Assembly (NCBI RefSeq): GCF_003994235.2
Contig: NZ_RYFG02000102.1
Location: 1 to 64,000 of the forward strand
Reading direction: 5' to 3'
Source of the DNA: Candidatus Methylobacter oryzae
GTDB taxonomy: Bacteria; Pseudomonadota; Gammaproteobacteria; Methylococcales; Methylomonadaceae
Length of the DNA stretch: 64,000 bases
The notes below the pieces were generated by a model, which was not told the origin of the DNA, searched no databases, and was given only the letters and a program-made list of their open reading frames with translations. The position numbers were made by a program, and so were the translations under genes. Below, one piece after another: positions 37,242-46,229 of this stretch; position 1 is the first letter of the stretch, and each line of letters starts with the position of its first letter.

Positions 37242-37604
37242 ATGAATACGATAATAAAAAAAATGCTGCTCGTCGGTTTTGCACTGCCGGCTACGGCTTG
37301 TGCACATTATCCACAGCAATATTCATACTATCCCAGCTACGGCGGTTATAGCAGCGGATATACCATTATGCACAGAAATTATTACGGAGAAAGGTCGGAT
37401 CGGCATGATTATGGCGGCGCCTATTTTCCATATCATCCCCGGCATGATCAATACAATGCACGGCTCCACTGGGATCACGACGATTCAAGGCGTGATCCGC
37501 ACGAAAGATATAACGGCCATTCTTTTGACCATGAAAATAATCGTCAGCATAACGATGATGACGACAGCCGTTACCATAACTTCGATCATAGAAACCATCA
37601 TTAA
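37242..37604 (+). CDS. His/Tyr-rich secreted protein, possible lipoprotein
   Basis: About 120 residues from the ATG at 37242. The signal peptide KKMLLVGFALPATAC may end in a weak lipobox (A-T-A-C), so lipid attachment is uncertain. The mature part is low-complexity, with Tyr/Ser/Gly first and then His/Asp/Arg/Asn (for example HWDHDDSRRDPHERYNGH), a pattern able to bind metal ions. There is no known domain. It stands alone between ppnN and the second cspA. I rank it real because of the clear signal sequence and GGGG ribosome site. Confidence 0.6.
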   Translation: MNTIIKKMLLVGFALPATACAHYPQQYSYYPSYGGYSSGYTIMHRNYYGERSDRHDYGGAYFPYHPRHDQYNARLHWDHDDSRRDPHERYNGHSFDHENNRQHNDDDDSRYHNFDHRNHH

Positions 37605-37865
37605 CAGCCTAGCCATTATTTAAATTTTAGAGACGTTATCCCTACGAAGAAACGCTGTCTTTTAAATTATCAATGGCTATACTGGGGATTAGCCTCTATA
37701 ATGCACCACGCTTAATTAGGCAGCATTCAGCACAAACGTGAGGTTTCTATTTAAGTTTTGCATGTTATTCAGCACTTTTCAGAAATTCCATTCGCTTTTC
37801 TCCCTAAAATTGCCCGGCATGATTTGCAATTAAACATTTTCATTGATTTTATAGAGGTAATTTAT

Positions 37866-38072
37866 ATGGCGACAGGTACTGTTAAGTGGTTTAACGAAGC
37901 AAAAGGTTTTGGTTTTATTGCACCTAGCGATGGCAGCGCGGACGTATTCGTACATTTTTCCGCAATCGCAAGCAACGGCGGTTTCCGCACACTGGCCGAA
38001 GGCCAAGCCGTCAATTACGATGTCGAGTCAGGCCCTAAAGGCCTGCAAGCTTCACAAGTAAGCGCAGCTTAA
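37866..38072 (+). CDS. CspA family cold-shock protein (second copy)
   Basis: A 68-residue cold-shock protein, [20 protein letters not shown] followed by DVFVHFSAI, with both RNA-binding motifs intact. I start at the ATG 37866, preceded by GAGG, instead of the long frame from 37758. It is more like canonical CspA than the copy at 32227. The stop codon TAA (38070-38072) is shared with the edge of a two-hairpin element that begins at 38069. The 260 bases upstream could be a long cold-shock leader. Confidence 0.93.
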   Translation: MATGTVKWFNEAKGFGFIAPSDGSADVFVHFSAIASNGGFRTLAEGQAVNYDVESGPKGLQASQVSAA

Positions 38073-38128
38073 AGCTGAATTGAGCAGCTTGTCCGCTCAA
38101 ACGAAACTTATGCCCTTTGGGGATAAAA
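38069..38128 (-). repeat. two-hairpin element abutting the cspA stop
   Basis: The element reads TTAAAGCTGAATTGAGCAGC, then GTCCGCTCAAACGAAACTTA and TGCCCTTTGGGGATAAAA. It starts exactly in the stop codon of the cold-shock gene. A separate hairpin at 38151-38179 (CAACCCCGC facing GCGGGGTTG) follows and could end transcription. Confidence 0.85.
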
Positions 38129-38236
38129 ACCCGCTTTACTTTCCAACATTCAACCCCGCCTGGATAATACGCGGGGTTGTGACCTATCCGGTTCATCCGG
38201 CCAATCAACTCACCCCTTATATTTAGGACATGTCTT

Positions 38237-38503
38237 TTGAAACGAATTTTTGTAGGAAACTTACCTAGCGAAGCCACTGAAGAATCGGTACAGGCTTTAT
38301 TTTCTGAATACGGCAAAGTCCGTTCCATTCAACTTGTTTCCGATATATTTAGCGGAAAATGCCGAGGCTTCGGTTTTATAGGAATGGAAGGGCACGAAGC
38401 CAGAGCCGCAATAGCCGCGCTGGACGGCAATCTATACTGCGGAAAACCATTGAAAGTTAAATTTGAAGATACGACTGCCGGTAAGAATGGCAGACGTCAT
38501 TAA
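38237..38503 (+). CDS. RNA-binding protein with one RRM domain
   Basis: An 88-residue protein made of one RNA-recognition motif. RNP2 is IFVGNL (4-9) and RNP1 is CRGFGFIGM (about 46-54). It begins at a TTG (38237) with AGGA eight bases upstream. Bacterial glycine-poor RRM proteins of this type are often cold-induced. Its place next to cspA supports a role in RNA handling at low temperature. The C-terminal tail (KNGRRH) is short and basic. Confidence 0.9.
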   Translation: MKRIFVGNLPSEATEESVQALFSEYGKVRSIQLVSDIFSGKCRGFGFIGMEGHEARAAIAALDGNLYCGKPLKVKFEDTTAGKNGRRH

Positions 38504-39215
38504 CAACTCAAACTCCACTATCTCCTGATTTTCCCCAAAGGGCATAAGTTTCGTTTGAGCGGACGAGCTGCCCAAGTCAGCTTTATCCAACTGTCTTAAC
38601 CGTATTGCGGTGACAGGTCATTATCACAAGCTGATTATCTAAGTCATTCTATACAACGGGGGATTTAAACGGATTGTCTTCCGTATAAAAGACATCCGTA
38701 AAACCGCCGAGCTATTTGGGCGGCCCGAGTATTGGCCGCCCAAAATTTCAGCCTGCAATAACGCTTCTATCAAGAATGTCGTTTTTTGAATGTACTGTAT
38801 CAAACAGGCAACGCATTCAACCACTTGCATGAATCATCCCGTCTGTCATATTCCTGTAAAAAAAGCTTGACAAGCAATCTCTAGCTCGAGCTTTTCCACA
38901 GGCCTGTACAATATACTTTTGTTTCAGCAGCATACCTGCAGAACTTCAGTCCGCAGGTAGAAAACCATCGTTAAAATCATTTTTTATTTCGCTAAGTCAT
39001 TGATATTTGATGCGATATTAATAGCGAATCGCGCACTGGCTACAATCTGAACGATTTAACAAAAAAGCTTAAGAAGTGAATAGTTAGCTCATCTATTTTC
39101 AGTTTATGCACAGAGTTATCCACAGAAAATGTGGATAACTCCAGACTATAAAACAACTACCTTTATTGGCCGGTTTATGTTGCAAAAAACGGCCTAATCA
39201 GGTTACCGCAATGCT
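38504..39215. other. gene-free region with repeat, hairpin and paired DnaA boxes
   Basis: It contains a two-hairpin element (38533-38588), a strong 11-pair hairpin at 38715-38744 (TTTGGGCGGCC facing GGCCGCCCAAA, followed by ATTTC), and an inverted pair of perfect DnaA boxes (39116-39138) in AT-rich DNA. The 63-residue minus-strand frame at 38639 is built over the hairpin and I do not accept it as a gene. Confidence 0.6.
39116..39138. promoter_or_regulatory. inverted pair of DnaA-box sequences
   Basis: TTATCCACA (39116-39124) and TGTGGATAA (39130-39138) are perfect consensus DnaA boxes facing each other across five bases. The same 9-5-9 layout occurs at 57302-57324. It could bind DnaA or simply form a hairpin. 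No dnaA, mnmG or other origin gene is near, so I do not call this oriC. Confidence 0.45.
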
Positions 39216-39578
39216 TTATTCCTGCTTGTCATTTACCAGATCGTAGGTGATGTCAGGATTAAATCCCATTGGCCAATAGATCGCGGCAAACGGCGGCCAG
39301 AAAATAGAAACGGTACGGAATTTTGTCCTCAGTTTTCCTTCCTTGACAACCTTACCGCCTTTCTCTAGGCGGTAAGGTATGCCGCCTTCAGGCGGTACAC
39401 CGGCAGCCGTCCAGAAGAACGGCTTCGTGGTGACCTTGCCGTCAGCCTTGATGTCTACCGGCTCAGGCCTTTTGTAAACGTATAGATCGGTGCCGGGCGG
39501 CACTTTAAATGTTCCTGTCGTGGTACAGCCTGTGATCAAAATCAATAAAGCCAACGCTAAACATATTTTTCTTATCAT
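39216..39578 (-). CDS. lipoprotein of unknown function
   Basis: A 120-residue lipoprotein with a clear signal and lipobox (LALLILITGC, cysteine at 18). The mature part has VPPGTDLYVYKRPEPVDI and a hydrophobic FWPPFAAIYWPMGF near the C-terminus. TGGAG precedes the ATG. It starts 28 bases after the polyene ketosynthase and is probably the last gene of that operon. Small lipoproteins often accompany polyene clusters, but no function is established. A weak hairpin follows near 39165. Confidence 0.75.
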   Translation of the reverse strand: MIRKICLALALLILITGCTTTGTFKVPPGTDLYVYKRPEPVDIKADGKVTTKPFFWTAAGVPPEGGIPYRLEKGGKVVKEGKLRTKFRTVSIFWPPFAAIYWPMGFNPDITYDLVNDKQE

Positions 39579-39606
39579 TGTAGTTCTCCAGGGGTTGAAC
39601 GGGATT

Positions 39607-40836
39607 TCATTTATCCCAACGCTTAAAAATTAAAGAAGTATTGATACCGCCGAAAGCAAAATTATTACTCATTACATAATCGCAATCGAACTGACGAATA
39701 TCCTCTTTAATATAGTCCAGCCGGGCGCATCCAGGGTCAATGTTGTCAAGATTGGCCGTGGCATGAAACCAGCCTTCATTCATCATCTTTACCGCCACCC
39801 AGGCTTCCAGCGCACCGCAAGCGCCCAGAGTGTGGCCGGTAAAGCTTTTCAACGCGCTGACCGGCGTTTTGTCGCCGAATACCGCCGCGGTCGCATGGCT
39901 TTCGGCGATGTCGCCGTGACCGGTTGCGGTGCCGTGCGCGCTGATGTAACCGATTGCGGGCGCTTCCAGCCCGGCATCCTGCAAAGCCAAACGCATCGCA
40001 ACCTGCATACTGTCGCTGTTAGGTTGGGTCACATGCAGGCCGTCCGAATTGGTGCCAAAACCCACCAATTCGGCATGAATCTCAGCGCCGCGAGCCAAAG
40101 CATGCTCCAACTCCTCCAATATCAACGTGCCTGCGCCCTCGCCGATCACCAGACCGTCCCGGTCGCGATCGAAAGGCCGTGGGCTTTTATCCGGTTCATC
40201 GTTGCGAAGGCTGGTTGCAAACAAGGTATCGAATACGGCGGACTGAATCGGTGAAAGCTCTTCCGCGCCGCCCGCCACCATCAGTTGTTGCCGGCCGAAC
40301 TTTATCGCTTCGTACGCATAGCCGATGCCTTGACTGCTGGAAGTACAGGCGCTTGAGGTTGTATAAATCCTGCCGTTGATGCCGAAAAACAGGCTGATAT
40401 TGACCGGCGCGGTATGGCTCATCATCCTGATATACGAGGTCGCATTCAAGCCCCCTGTGGCATGGTTAAGCAACATATTGCCGAATTCGGCGATAGCATC
40501 GGGACTGCCCGACGAACTGCCGTAGGCAACGCCCATCTGCCCGCTTTTAAGGCAATCGTCATCTAGCAAGCCCGCATCGCTCAGCGCCAGCTCGGTTGCA
40601 TAAGTCGCCATCAACGCGACGCGGCCCATGCCGCGCACTTGCTTGCGCGAATAATGCTCGGGCCGGGTAAAATCGGCCGGCCCTCCGAGACGGGTATTCA
40701 AGCCTTGATACTTACTCCAATCCTGCATCACGGCGATACCGGTAGACTTGCTTTTAAGCCGCCCGGCAACTTGCGGCCAGCTATTGCCTATCGGCGAAAT
40801 CCCGGCCATGCCGGTCACCACCACGCGTTTCAACAT
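39607..40836 (-). CDS. beta-ketoacyl-ACP synthase (aryl-polyene type)
   Basis: A 409-residue FabF-like condensing enzyme. The full triad is present: C164 in SSACTSSSQ, H301 in SAHGTATGHGD and H335 in SFTGHTLGA, so it should be catalytically active. It elongates acyl chains on an acyl carrier protein. With the second ketosynthase, ketoreductase and dehydratase encoded upstream, it matches the ApeR/ApeO-type enzyme of aryl polyene clusters. Its start overlaps the end of the ketoreductase gene by seven bases. No acyl carrier protein gene is seen nearby. Confidence 0.88.
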   Translation of the reverse strand: MLKRVVVTGMAGISPIGNSWPQVAGRLKSKSTGIAVMQDWSKYQGLNTRLGGPADFTRPEHYSRKQVRGMGRVALMATYATELALSDAGLLDDDCLKSGQMGVAYGSSSGSPDAIAEFGNMLLNHATGGLNATSYIRMMSHTAPVNISLFFGINGRIYTTSSACTSSSQGIGYAYEAIKFGRQQLMVAGGAEELSPIQSAVFDTLFATSLRNDEPDKSPRPFDRDRDGLVIGEGAGTLILEELEHALARGAEIHAELVGFGTNSDGLHVTQPNSDSMQVAMRLALQDAGLEAPAIGYISAHGTATGHGDIAESHATAAVFGDKTPVSALKSFTGHTLGACGALEAWVAVKMMNEGWFHATANLDNIDPGCARLDYIKEDIRQFDCDYVMSNNFAFGGINTSLIFKRWDK

Positions 40837-41555
40837 AAGCCACCATTAACGGAAATGACCTGCCGGGTCACATAGCCCGCATCCTCGGACATTAAAAAAG
40901 CCACGGCTGCCGCCACTTCCTTGGGACTACCGAGCCTTCGCGCCGGAATCATTTTCTTGATTTCATCCAGCGGCAATTCGTCGACCATTTCGGTCTCGAT
41001 CAACCCCGGAGCGACGCAATTAACGGTAATGTCGCGCTTTGCCATTTCCAACGCCAGTGCCTTGGTCGCGCCGATGATTCCGGCTTTTGCGGCGCTGTAA
41101 TTGACCTGGCCGCGATTGCCCATCAAGCCCGAAACCGACGATAACGTGACGATGCGTCCCGGTTTGCGGCGCCTGACCATCGGCATTATCACCGGCTGCA
41201 AGACGTTGTAAAAACCGTCCAGATTGCTGTGAATCACGCTGTCCCACTGTTCGCCGGTCAGCGACGGAAACGCGTTATCGGCGCTAATGCCGGCATTGCA
41301 AACGACGCCGTAATAAGCGCCGTGATTGTCAATATCCTGGGTCAGCCGATCGCTGCATTGTTCGCGGTCGGCGATGTCGAATTGCAAAATCCTGGCTTGC
41401 CGTCCCAGCTTTTCTATCTCGGCAACGACCTCCCCGGCCTGTTCAATCCGGCTGCGGCAATGGATGACCAAATCAAAGCCCTGTTTAGCCAGGTATAACG
41501 CAATCGCTTTGCCGATGCCTCGGCTGGAACCGGTCACTAAAACAGTTTTATTCAT
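40830..41555 (-). CDS. 3-oxoacyl-ACP reductase (FabG-like, ApeQ type)
   Basis: A 241-residue short-chain dehydrogenase. The NADPH-binding motif is TGSSRGIG (8-15), the NAG motif is CNAGI (near 87), and the catalytic set is S139/S140, Y153 and K157 (YSAAK). It reduces the beta-keto group after each condensation. It lies between the dehydratase and a ketosynthase, as in aryl polyene operons. The 414 bases upstream (41556-41969) are filled with two dispersed repeats and hold no gene. Confidence 0.88.
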   Translation of the reverse strand: MNKTVLVTGSSRGIGKAIALYLAKQGFDLVIHCRSRIEQAGEVVAEIEKLGRQARILQFDIADREQCSDRLTQDIDNHGAYYGVVCNAGISADNAFPSLTGEQWDSVIHSNLDGFYNVLQPVIMPMVRRRKPGRIVTLSSVSGLMGNRGQVNYSAAKAGIIGATKALALEMAKRDITVNCVAPGLIETEMVDELPLDEIKKMIPARRLGSPKEVAAAVAFLMSEDAGYVTRQVISVNGGLC

Positions 41556-41613
41556 ATTTTGCTCATGTGTTGTTTTAATACTTCATCTTGTTGGCAGGAA
41601 ACATATCAATGTG

Positions 41614-41776
41614 GTAACTATTCAGCATATTCTCTAATGGAACACGGATGACACGGATTAAACGGATAATCACTGATTTTAAAAGCGTAATCAAACTGGA
41701 TTTGGACTAAATATCCGTGTAAATCCGTCCTATCCGTGTCATCCGTGTTCCATTTCTTTATGTACTGAATAGTAAC
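41614..41776. repeat. ACGGATGACACGG element, full copy
   Basis: A 163-bp unit with inverted ends (GTAACTATTCAG at 41614 and CTGAATAGTAAC at 41765-41776), followed inward by GGAACACGGATGACACGG and its complement. The interior is AT-rich. It is the uninterrupted version of the element at 33067. It resembles a miniature inverted-repeat element. Confidence 0.88.
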
Positions 41777-41785
41777 TCGCTATGC

Positions 41786-41971
41786 AGACCATCCAGGTTT
41801 TTACTGGAGCCGCTCCCGGCAGCTCCAGCAGTTCTGAGCTCCATGGATTGAGGAAATGCCGAAGACTACCGGGAGCCGTCTCGGCCGCCATCCCTGGCAG
41901 TCGGCCGCATCGGTTCCTTTCCGATTGCGGCACTTCCGCCATCCCTGGCAGTCGTAAAACCTGGAAGGTCT
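41786..41971. repeat. long AGACCTTCCAGG element (186 bp)
   Basis: AGACCATCCAGGTTTT on the left faces AAAACCTGGAAGGTCT on the right. The interior is shared with 7272 and, in opposite orientation, with 44764, plus a 51-bp unit (GGCCGCATCGG to CCTGGCAGTC). The right edge supplies the stop codon of the dehydratase gene (TAG, 41970-41972). Confidence 0.9.
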
Positions 41972-42494
41972 AACTCGCGATGTTTTCAATAGGTGCGTTA
42001 TCCAACGGAGGCTGATAGACATTCAAGTTAGCCGTAACTTCGATATTTTCCCCTTCAATCCGGCAATCGAAAACCCCCAAGCCATCGTCCTGTATAATCT
42101 TTTCCACCCGTATCGTTAATGCTGTCCCCGCCTTGAACACGGCGACATTACTGCTGTAACGCCGAGTCCCCAGCAAAAAACCCATCCGTATCGGCTCATT
42201 GGCTTGCTTTGCCTTTACGCCGACATACGCGGCGACGGTTTGGGCCATATATTCAATGCCGGCCCAGGCGGGAACGGATTGATCGTCACCAAATAAGCCG
42301 TCACTGCGCACGACCAGTTCGGCCGTCAAGCCCTGATCGTCACAGTCAACAATACGATCCAGCAACGCCATGCTGCCGCTGTGCGGAATGAAATCGTTAA
42401 CATCGTCCAATGCGACGGCCTCTTGCCGTTCCGGACATAAATTCTCCGTCACTGTTAAAACCGCATCAATGCAGTCGTCGGCAATATCGTTCAT
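41970..42494 (-). CDS. hotdog-fold 3-hydroxyacyl-ACP dehydratase (ApeP type)
   Basis: A 174-residue hotdog-fold protein. The FabA/FabZ-like motif FIPHSGSMALLDRI (about 31-44) holds the likely catalytic histidine. It dehydrates the beta-hydroxy intermediate and so creates the double bonds of the polyene. Its start overlaps the upstream ketosynthase stop by four bases (ATGA). The stop codon lies at the edge of a long dispersed repeat, so the natural C-terminus may have been altered by a few residues. Confidence 0.85.
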   Translation of the reverse strand: MNDIADDCIDAVLTVTENLCPERQEAVALDDVNDFIPHSGSMALLDRIVDCDDQGLTAELVVRSDGLFGDDQSVPAWAGIEYMAQTVAAYVGVKAKQANEPIRMGFLLGTRRYSSNVAVFKAGTALTIRVEKIIQDDGLGVFDCRIEGENIEVTANLNVYQPPLDNAPIENIAS

Positions 42495-43666
42495 GCCCGC
42501 TCCACCACAATAGACAGGTTATTGCCGCCGAAAGCAAACGAATTGCTTTGGCAAATATCGATCTTGCGTCCCAACGTTTCTCCTTTTTTTACCAAATTTA
42601 ACGCGGGCAATGTTGCATCCGCTTCGTCATCGTTGATATTCGGAATCAACGCGCCTTGATTATCGTCAGTAGTCAGCAATAGCCAACAAAAAGCCAACTC
42701 CAACGCAGCCGCAGCCCCCAATGTATGACCGGTCATGCCCTTGCTGGAGCTGACCGCGACCGTGGAACCGAACAACGCATTAACGGCTTTGCTTTCCATC
42801 GCATCGTTCAACTCAGTGGCGGTACCGTGCAGGTTCAGGTAATCGATCTGTGCCGGTATTTTACCGGCATCGTCCAGCGCATGTTGCATGGCTTTAATCA
42901 CATCGGTTGCGTCCGGGTCCGGCGCGGCAAAATGATAGGCGTCGCTGGTTGCGCCAATGCCTTGCAACAGCACCGGTCCAGGCTCTTTGCTCAACACAAA
43001 AAGGCTGGCCGCCTCGCCGATATTGATGCCGTCGCGATGCGCGCCAAACGGCCTGCATAGCCCGGCGCTGATCGATTCCAAAGCTGTAAAGCCGTTAACG
43101 GTCAGACCGCATAAGCTGTCTGACCCGCCGACAATAACCGCATCGCAAAAGCCCTGCCGGATTAAGCGCCGCGCCGACGAAAACGCTTTGCCGCTGGAAG
43201 AACAGGCGGTAGAAATCGTGTAAGCCGGGCCTTCAATGCCTATAAAATCGGCCAAAAAATCCGCTCCGGCGCCCATTTGCTGCTGCTTGTAATGAAACTC
43301 GTCCGGCAATGCGCCGTGTTCAGCCCAATGCGCCAACGCAAATTCGGTATTGCGCACGCCCGAGGTGCTGGTACCCAACACAATGCCGATACGGTCAGAG
43401 CCGAATCGGCTGATCGTGTCATGCACCGTTGATTGTATTTGGCTTAACGCTGCCAACAGCAAGCGGTTATTCCGGCAATTGTAAAGACTGTAGCGCTGCG
43501 GAATCTCCGGCAGCTCGGCATTAACCGCACCGACGAAGCAGCGCGCGCCGAATTCATCGCTAGCGGCCAATCCCGACCGGTCGCCGACCAGCAAACGCTT
43601 TAATACGTCGGCTTTGCCGTTCCCGGCCGCACACAGCAAGCCTAAGTCATTCAGGTATAAGCTCAT
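42491..43666 (-). CDS. beta-ketoacyl-ACP synthase (ApeC-like)
   Basis: A 391-residue ketosynthase, shorter and more divergent than the one at 39607. C155 in STACSSSGK, H280 in LHGTATELND and H314 in GMTGHTLGA are all present, so it is not a degenerate chain-length factor by these residues. In aryl polyene systems two ketosynthase-type subunits work together. It overlaps the DUF3261 gene end by 20 bases and the dehydratase by four, indicating a tightly coupled operon. Confidence 0.85.
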   Translation of the reverse strand: MSLYLNDLGLLCAAGNGKADVLKRLLVGDRSGLAASDEFGARCFVGAVNAELPEIPQRYSLYNCRNNRLLLAALSQIQSTVHDTISRFGSDRIGIVLGTSTSGVRNTEFALAHWAEHGALPDEFHYKQQQMGAGADFLADFIGIEGPAYTISTACSSSGKAFSSARRLIRQGFCDAVIVGGSDSLCGLTVNGFTALESISAGLCRPFGAHRDGINIGEAASLFVLSKEPGPVLLQGIGATSDAYHFAAPDPDATDVIKAMQHALDDAGKIPAQIDYLNLHGTATELNDAMESKAVNALFGSTVAVSSSKGMTGHTLGAAAALELAFCWLLLTTDDNQGALIPNINDDEADATLPALNLVKKGETLGRKIDICQSNSFAFGGNNLSIVVERA

Positions 43667-44213
43667 AACTTATCGTTTTAATATTCAGGCGGTAATTGTA
43701 CCGAAAATTAACCAGCTCGACGGCTTTAGGCCAATCCGGGTCGGCGGATAAATAGTTCACTTCAACTTGTTTATTATTGCCGGCGGTTAAAATTCTTTTG
43801 TTTTGAGCTGCTTCCAAGCGCCAGTCGGCCGGAAGCTTTTTTTGCAATTCGGCAATAGGCCAATAGACCAGTTGCAGGTCGGCAATGATAAATTCCGGGT
43901 TGACCGATTCCGGCAATAACGGGCTTTTATCGGACACGACGGTGTTGCCGTCGTAAGTTAAATTGAACAAGCTTAAGCCGTCATTGCTGAGGCCTGACAT
44001 CGCGATATGGCGCGCATCCAATTCCAGCACGGCCAGCATGGATTCCCGGCGATCCGCCCAGACGGCGTTTATTTGTTGCACGATACGTCTGGCAGGGCCT
44101 AAGGGTTGAGCGATTGGCATTGGTTCAGGTTTATCGGTAACTTGTTGCGTTTGTATCAGCGTGCAGCCGGACAATATAAAGCTAAAAAAAATAGAGATTA
44201 TGGTGGCTTCCAA
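43647..44213 (-). CDS. DUF3261 lipoprotein
   Basis: About 188 residues. The signal sequence ATIISIFFSFILSGC carries a lipobox ending in cysteine, followed by QQINAVWADRRESMLAVLEL and DWRLEAAQNKRILTAG, which fit the DUF3261 family found in aryl polyene clusters. I start at a TTG (44213), since the longer frame runs through repeats F and E upstream. That start is uncertain: its GGAG is too close. It may help move or anchor the pigment at the outer membrane, but this is inferred only from context. Confidence 0.72.
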   Translation of the reverse strand: MEATIISIFFSFILSGCTLIQTQQVTDKPEPMPIAQPLGPARRIVQQINAVWADRRESMLAVLELDARHIAMSGLSNDGLSLFNLTYDGNTVVSDKSPLLPESVNPEFIIADLQLVYWPIAELQKKLPADWRLEAAQNKRILTAGNNKQVEVNYLSADPDWPKAVELVNFRYNYRLNIKTISYELIPE

Positions 44214-44976
44214 TCTCCACTCAAATCTTCGTCCAACTTCAAGAAACGGGAAGCTTGAGCTTCCCTCACTGAATTCCCAAGCTGGAGCTTGGGAACTAGC
44301 GCAACGATGAACACAAGATAAACTTATCGATGGCACGGACTGAATCCCGTTTGCCGCGCCGAGTACCGGAGCTTTCATCGGGATCAGCCCGTTAGGGGCG
44401 CTGCAAGGAGGCAGCGCGTTGCCAGAAGGCCAAGGATGGTCCTTCTGGCAACCCTCGATGAAAGCGAGGAACGGAGGAAACAAGCGGCAACCGGGCCGCC
44501 TTTCTTTTGGATACTTTTCTTTGGCGGAGCACAAATTCGCCTGGAGCGAATTTGAACGGCCATCGGCTGGCCCGCAGGGCGAAAACCACGGATGGTTTTC
44601 GTAGCGAAAAGTATCTCGCCCTCGGGGGCGAGACCCCGATTCAAAAATCGTCGCGGTAGCGACACATTATTCTTATATATCGGCGTAGCGCGCCTTAAAC
44701 TGCATTCCCATTTATGCCACAGAGGGTACGCAGCGCGTGGGAACGAGACGAACGTTGCAAACCAGACCTTCCAGGTTTTACGACTGCCAGGGATGGCGGA
44801 AGTGCCGCAATCGGAAAGGAACCGATGCGGCCGACTGCCATGGATGGCGGCCGAGACTGCTCCCGGCAGTCTTCGGCATTTCCTCCATCCATGGAGGTCA
44901 GAAGTGCTGGAGCTGCCGGGAGCGGCTCCAGTAAAAACCTGGAAGGTCTTCATATCGCTACGTTGGAACGAGACAA
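44214..44976. repeat. repeat-filled gap inside the polyene operon
   Basis: Three repeat types lie here. About 44240-44305 has the GGAGCTTGGGAACTAGCG unit (also at 55978, 56711). About 44343-44660 is a longer unit opening TGCCGCGCCGAGTACCGGAG and closing CTCGGGGGCGAGACCCCGAT, shared with 62313-62560. At 44764-44949 is a 186-bp AGACCTTCCAGG element in the opposite orientation to 41786. Open frames here are repeat-derived and I do not accept them as genes. Confidence 0.85.
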
Positions 44977-46203
44977 TCAACCTTCCCGACATAACTCAAC
45001 CAACGTATCCAACCTAGAACGGGAATTTTTGACATAAGGATTATTTTCATCCCAGGCATAACCGGCCAGTATCGAACTGATCATCGCCTTGACTTCTGGT
45101 TGTTGTCTCGGGTGAAAAATAACGTCCTGGAAGCGGCCGTCATACCAGGCATCGACAAACACCCGGAAAGTATTGACGCCGCGCTGCAAAGGCTCGGCAT
45201 AATCCTGCTGCCAGTCGACGGCTTCATTATTAAATTGCCTGGCTAAAATAGCCGCGGCCAGACTGGCCGACTTCATCGCAATCGTCACGCCGGATGAAAA
45301 TACCGGGTCCAAAAACTCGCCGGCATTGCCGAGCAGCGCATAGCCTTTGCCGTACAGGCTTTTCACATTGGCCGAATAGCCGACGATAGTATTGATTTTC
45401 TCATCGAACACCGCATTTCCAAGCAAAGCGGTCAAGCTCGCATCTTGGTTGACAATATCTTGCAAAGCCTGATCGTTATTATCCCAGCCCTGAAAAAATT
45501 CAGGTTCCGCGACCACGCCAACGCTGCTGCGGCCGTTGCTGAACGGGATCAGCCAAAACCAGACATCTTTATGGCCGGGATGCACGGTAATCCTGATTTT
45601 GTTCCGGTCGAATTGCCCTTCGCCGATCCGGTCTTCAATATGGCCGAACAAAGCTTGCCTGACCGGAAACCCGGACGGCGACTCCAAATCCAGCAATCTG
45701 GGCAGAATGCGCCCGAAACCGCTGGCGTCGAGCACAAAATCGGCACGATAAGCCGTGACTTCGCCATGTTGATCGCGCACCGTCAGCTCAGGCCGATCAC
45801 CGGAAAAATCGGCCGCCAGCACTTCCATTTGCCACTGTATGTCAACGCCCATCCGCACCGCTTCATCGGCAAGCAGTTTGTCGAAACGGCCGCGCTGCAC
45901 CTGGAACGTAGTGCCGATGCCGGGGCTGAATTTGTCTTCAAACGAAAATTCGGTGTGTTGATCCCGATAGACAAAAGATGCGCCGTTTTTATACTGGAAC
46001 CCGGCATCGACCAACGCGTCCATCATCCCGGCTTGCTTGATGAACTCCATGCATTGCGGCAGCAAACTTTCGCCGATACTGAAACGCGGAAACAACTGCC
46101 GCTCCAGAATCGTTACCTTAAAACCCTGGTTTTGCAGCAATGCCCCGGCGATACTGCCGGACGGTCCGGCGCCGATGATGATGATTTCGCCTGTATTTGT
46201 CAT
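44977..46203 (-). CDS. halogenase-like FAD-dependent oxidoreductase
   Basis: A 408-residue flavoprotein of the tryptophan-halogenase/geranylgeranyl-reductase superfamily. The FAD-binding motif is GAGPSG (11-16), SIGESLLP (42-49) matches the halogenase substrate loop, and W215-F-W-L-I-P220 fits the WxWxIP signature of flavin-dependent halogenases. Similar genes occur in the brominated xanthomonadin pigment clusters. Halogenation or another oxidation of the aryl head group is therefore plausible but unproven, because some relatives with these motifs are not halogenases. It lies between the exporter and the DUF3261 gene. Confidence 0.82.
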   Translation of the reverse strand: MTNTGEIIIIGAGPSGSIAGALLQNQGFKVTILERQLFPRFSIGESLLPQCMEFIKQAGMMDALVDAGFQYKNGASFVYRDQHTEFSFEDKFSPGIGTTFQVQRGRFDKLLADEAVRMGVDIQWQMEVLAADFSGDRPELTVRDQHGEVTAYRADFVLDASGFGRILPRLLDLESPSGFPVRQALFGHIEDRIGEGQFDRNKIRITVHPGHKDVWFWLIPFSNGRSSVGVVAEPEFFQGWDNNDQALQDIVNQDASLTALLGNAVFDEKINTIVGYSANVKSLYGKGYALLGNAGEFLDPVFSSGVTIAMKSASLAAAILARQFNNEAVDWQQDYAEPLQRGVNTFRVFVDAWYDGRFQDVIFHPRQQPEVKAMISSILAGYAWDENNPYVKNSRSRLDTLVELCREG

Positions 46204-46229
46204 GATAATTTGCCGCTATTTAAGTATTA

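Noticed and set aside
38639-38830. A 63-residue minus-strand frame
   Set aside because: It runs through the 11-pair hairpin at 38715-38744, has no ribosome site, and its translation resembles no family.
38860-39170. Possible replication origin because of AT-rich DNA and DnaA boxes
   Set aside because: Only two perfect boxes are seen, with no dnaA, dnaN, mnmG or rpmH nearby, and no series of AT-rich 13-mers. Reported only as a paired site.
44384-44992. A 202-residue minus-strand frame, with others in the same gap
   Set aside because: These are read from the dispersed repeats themselves; the same peptides appear at the other copies, for example around 62313.
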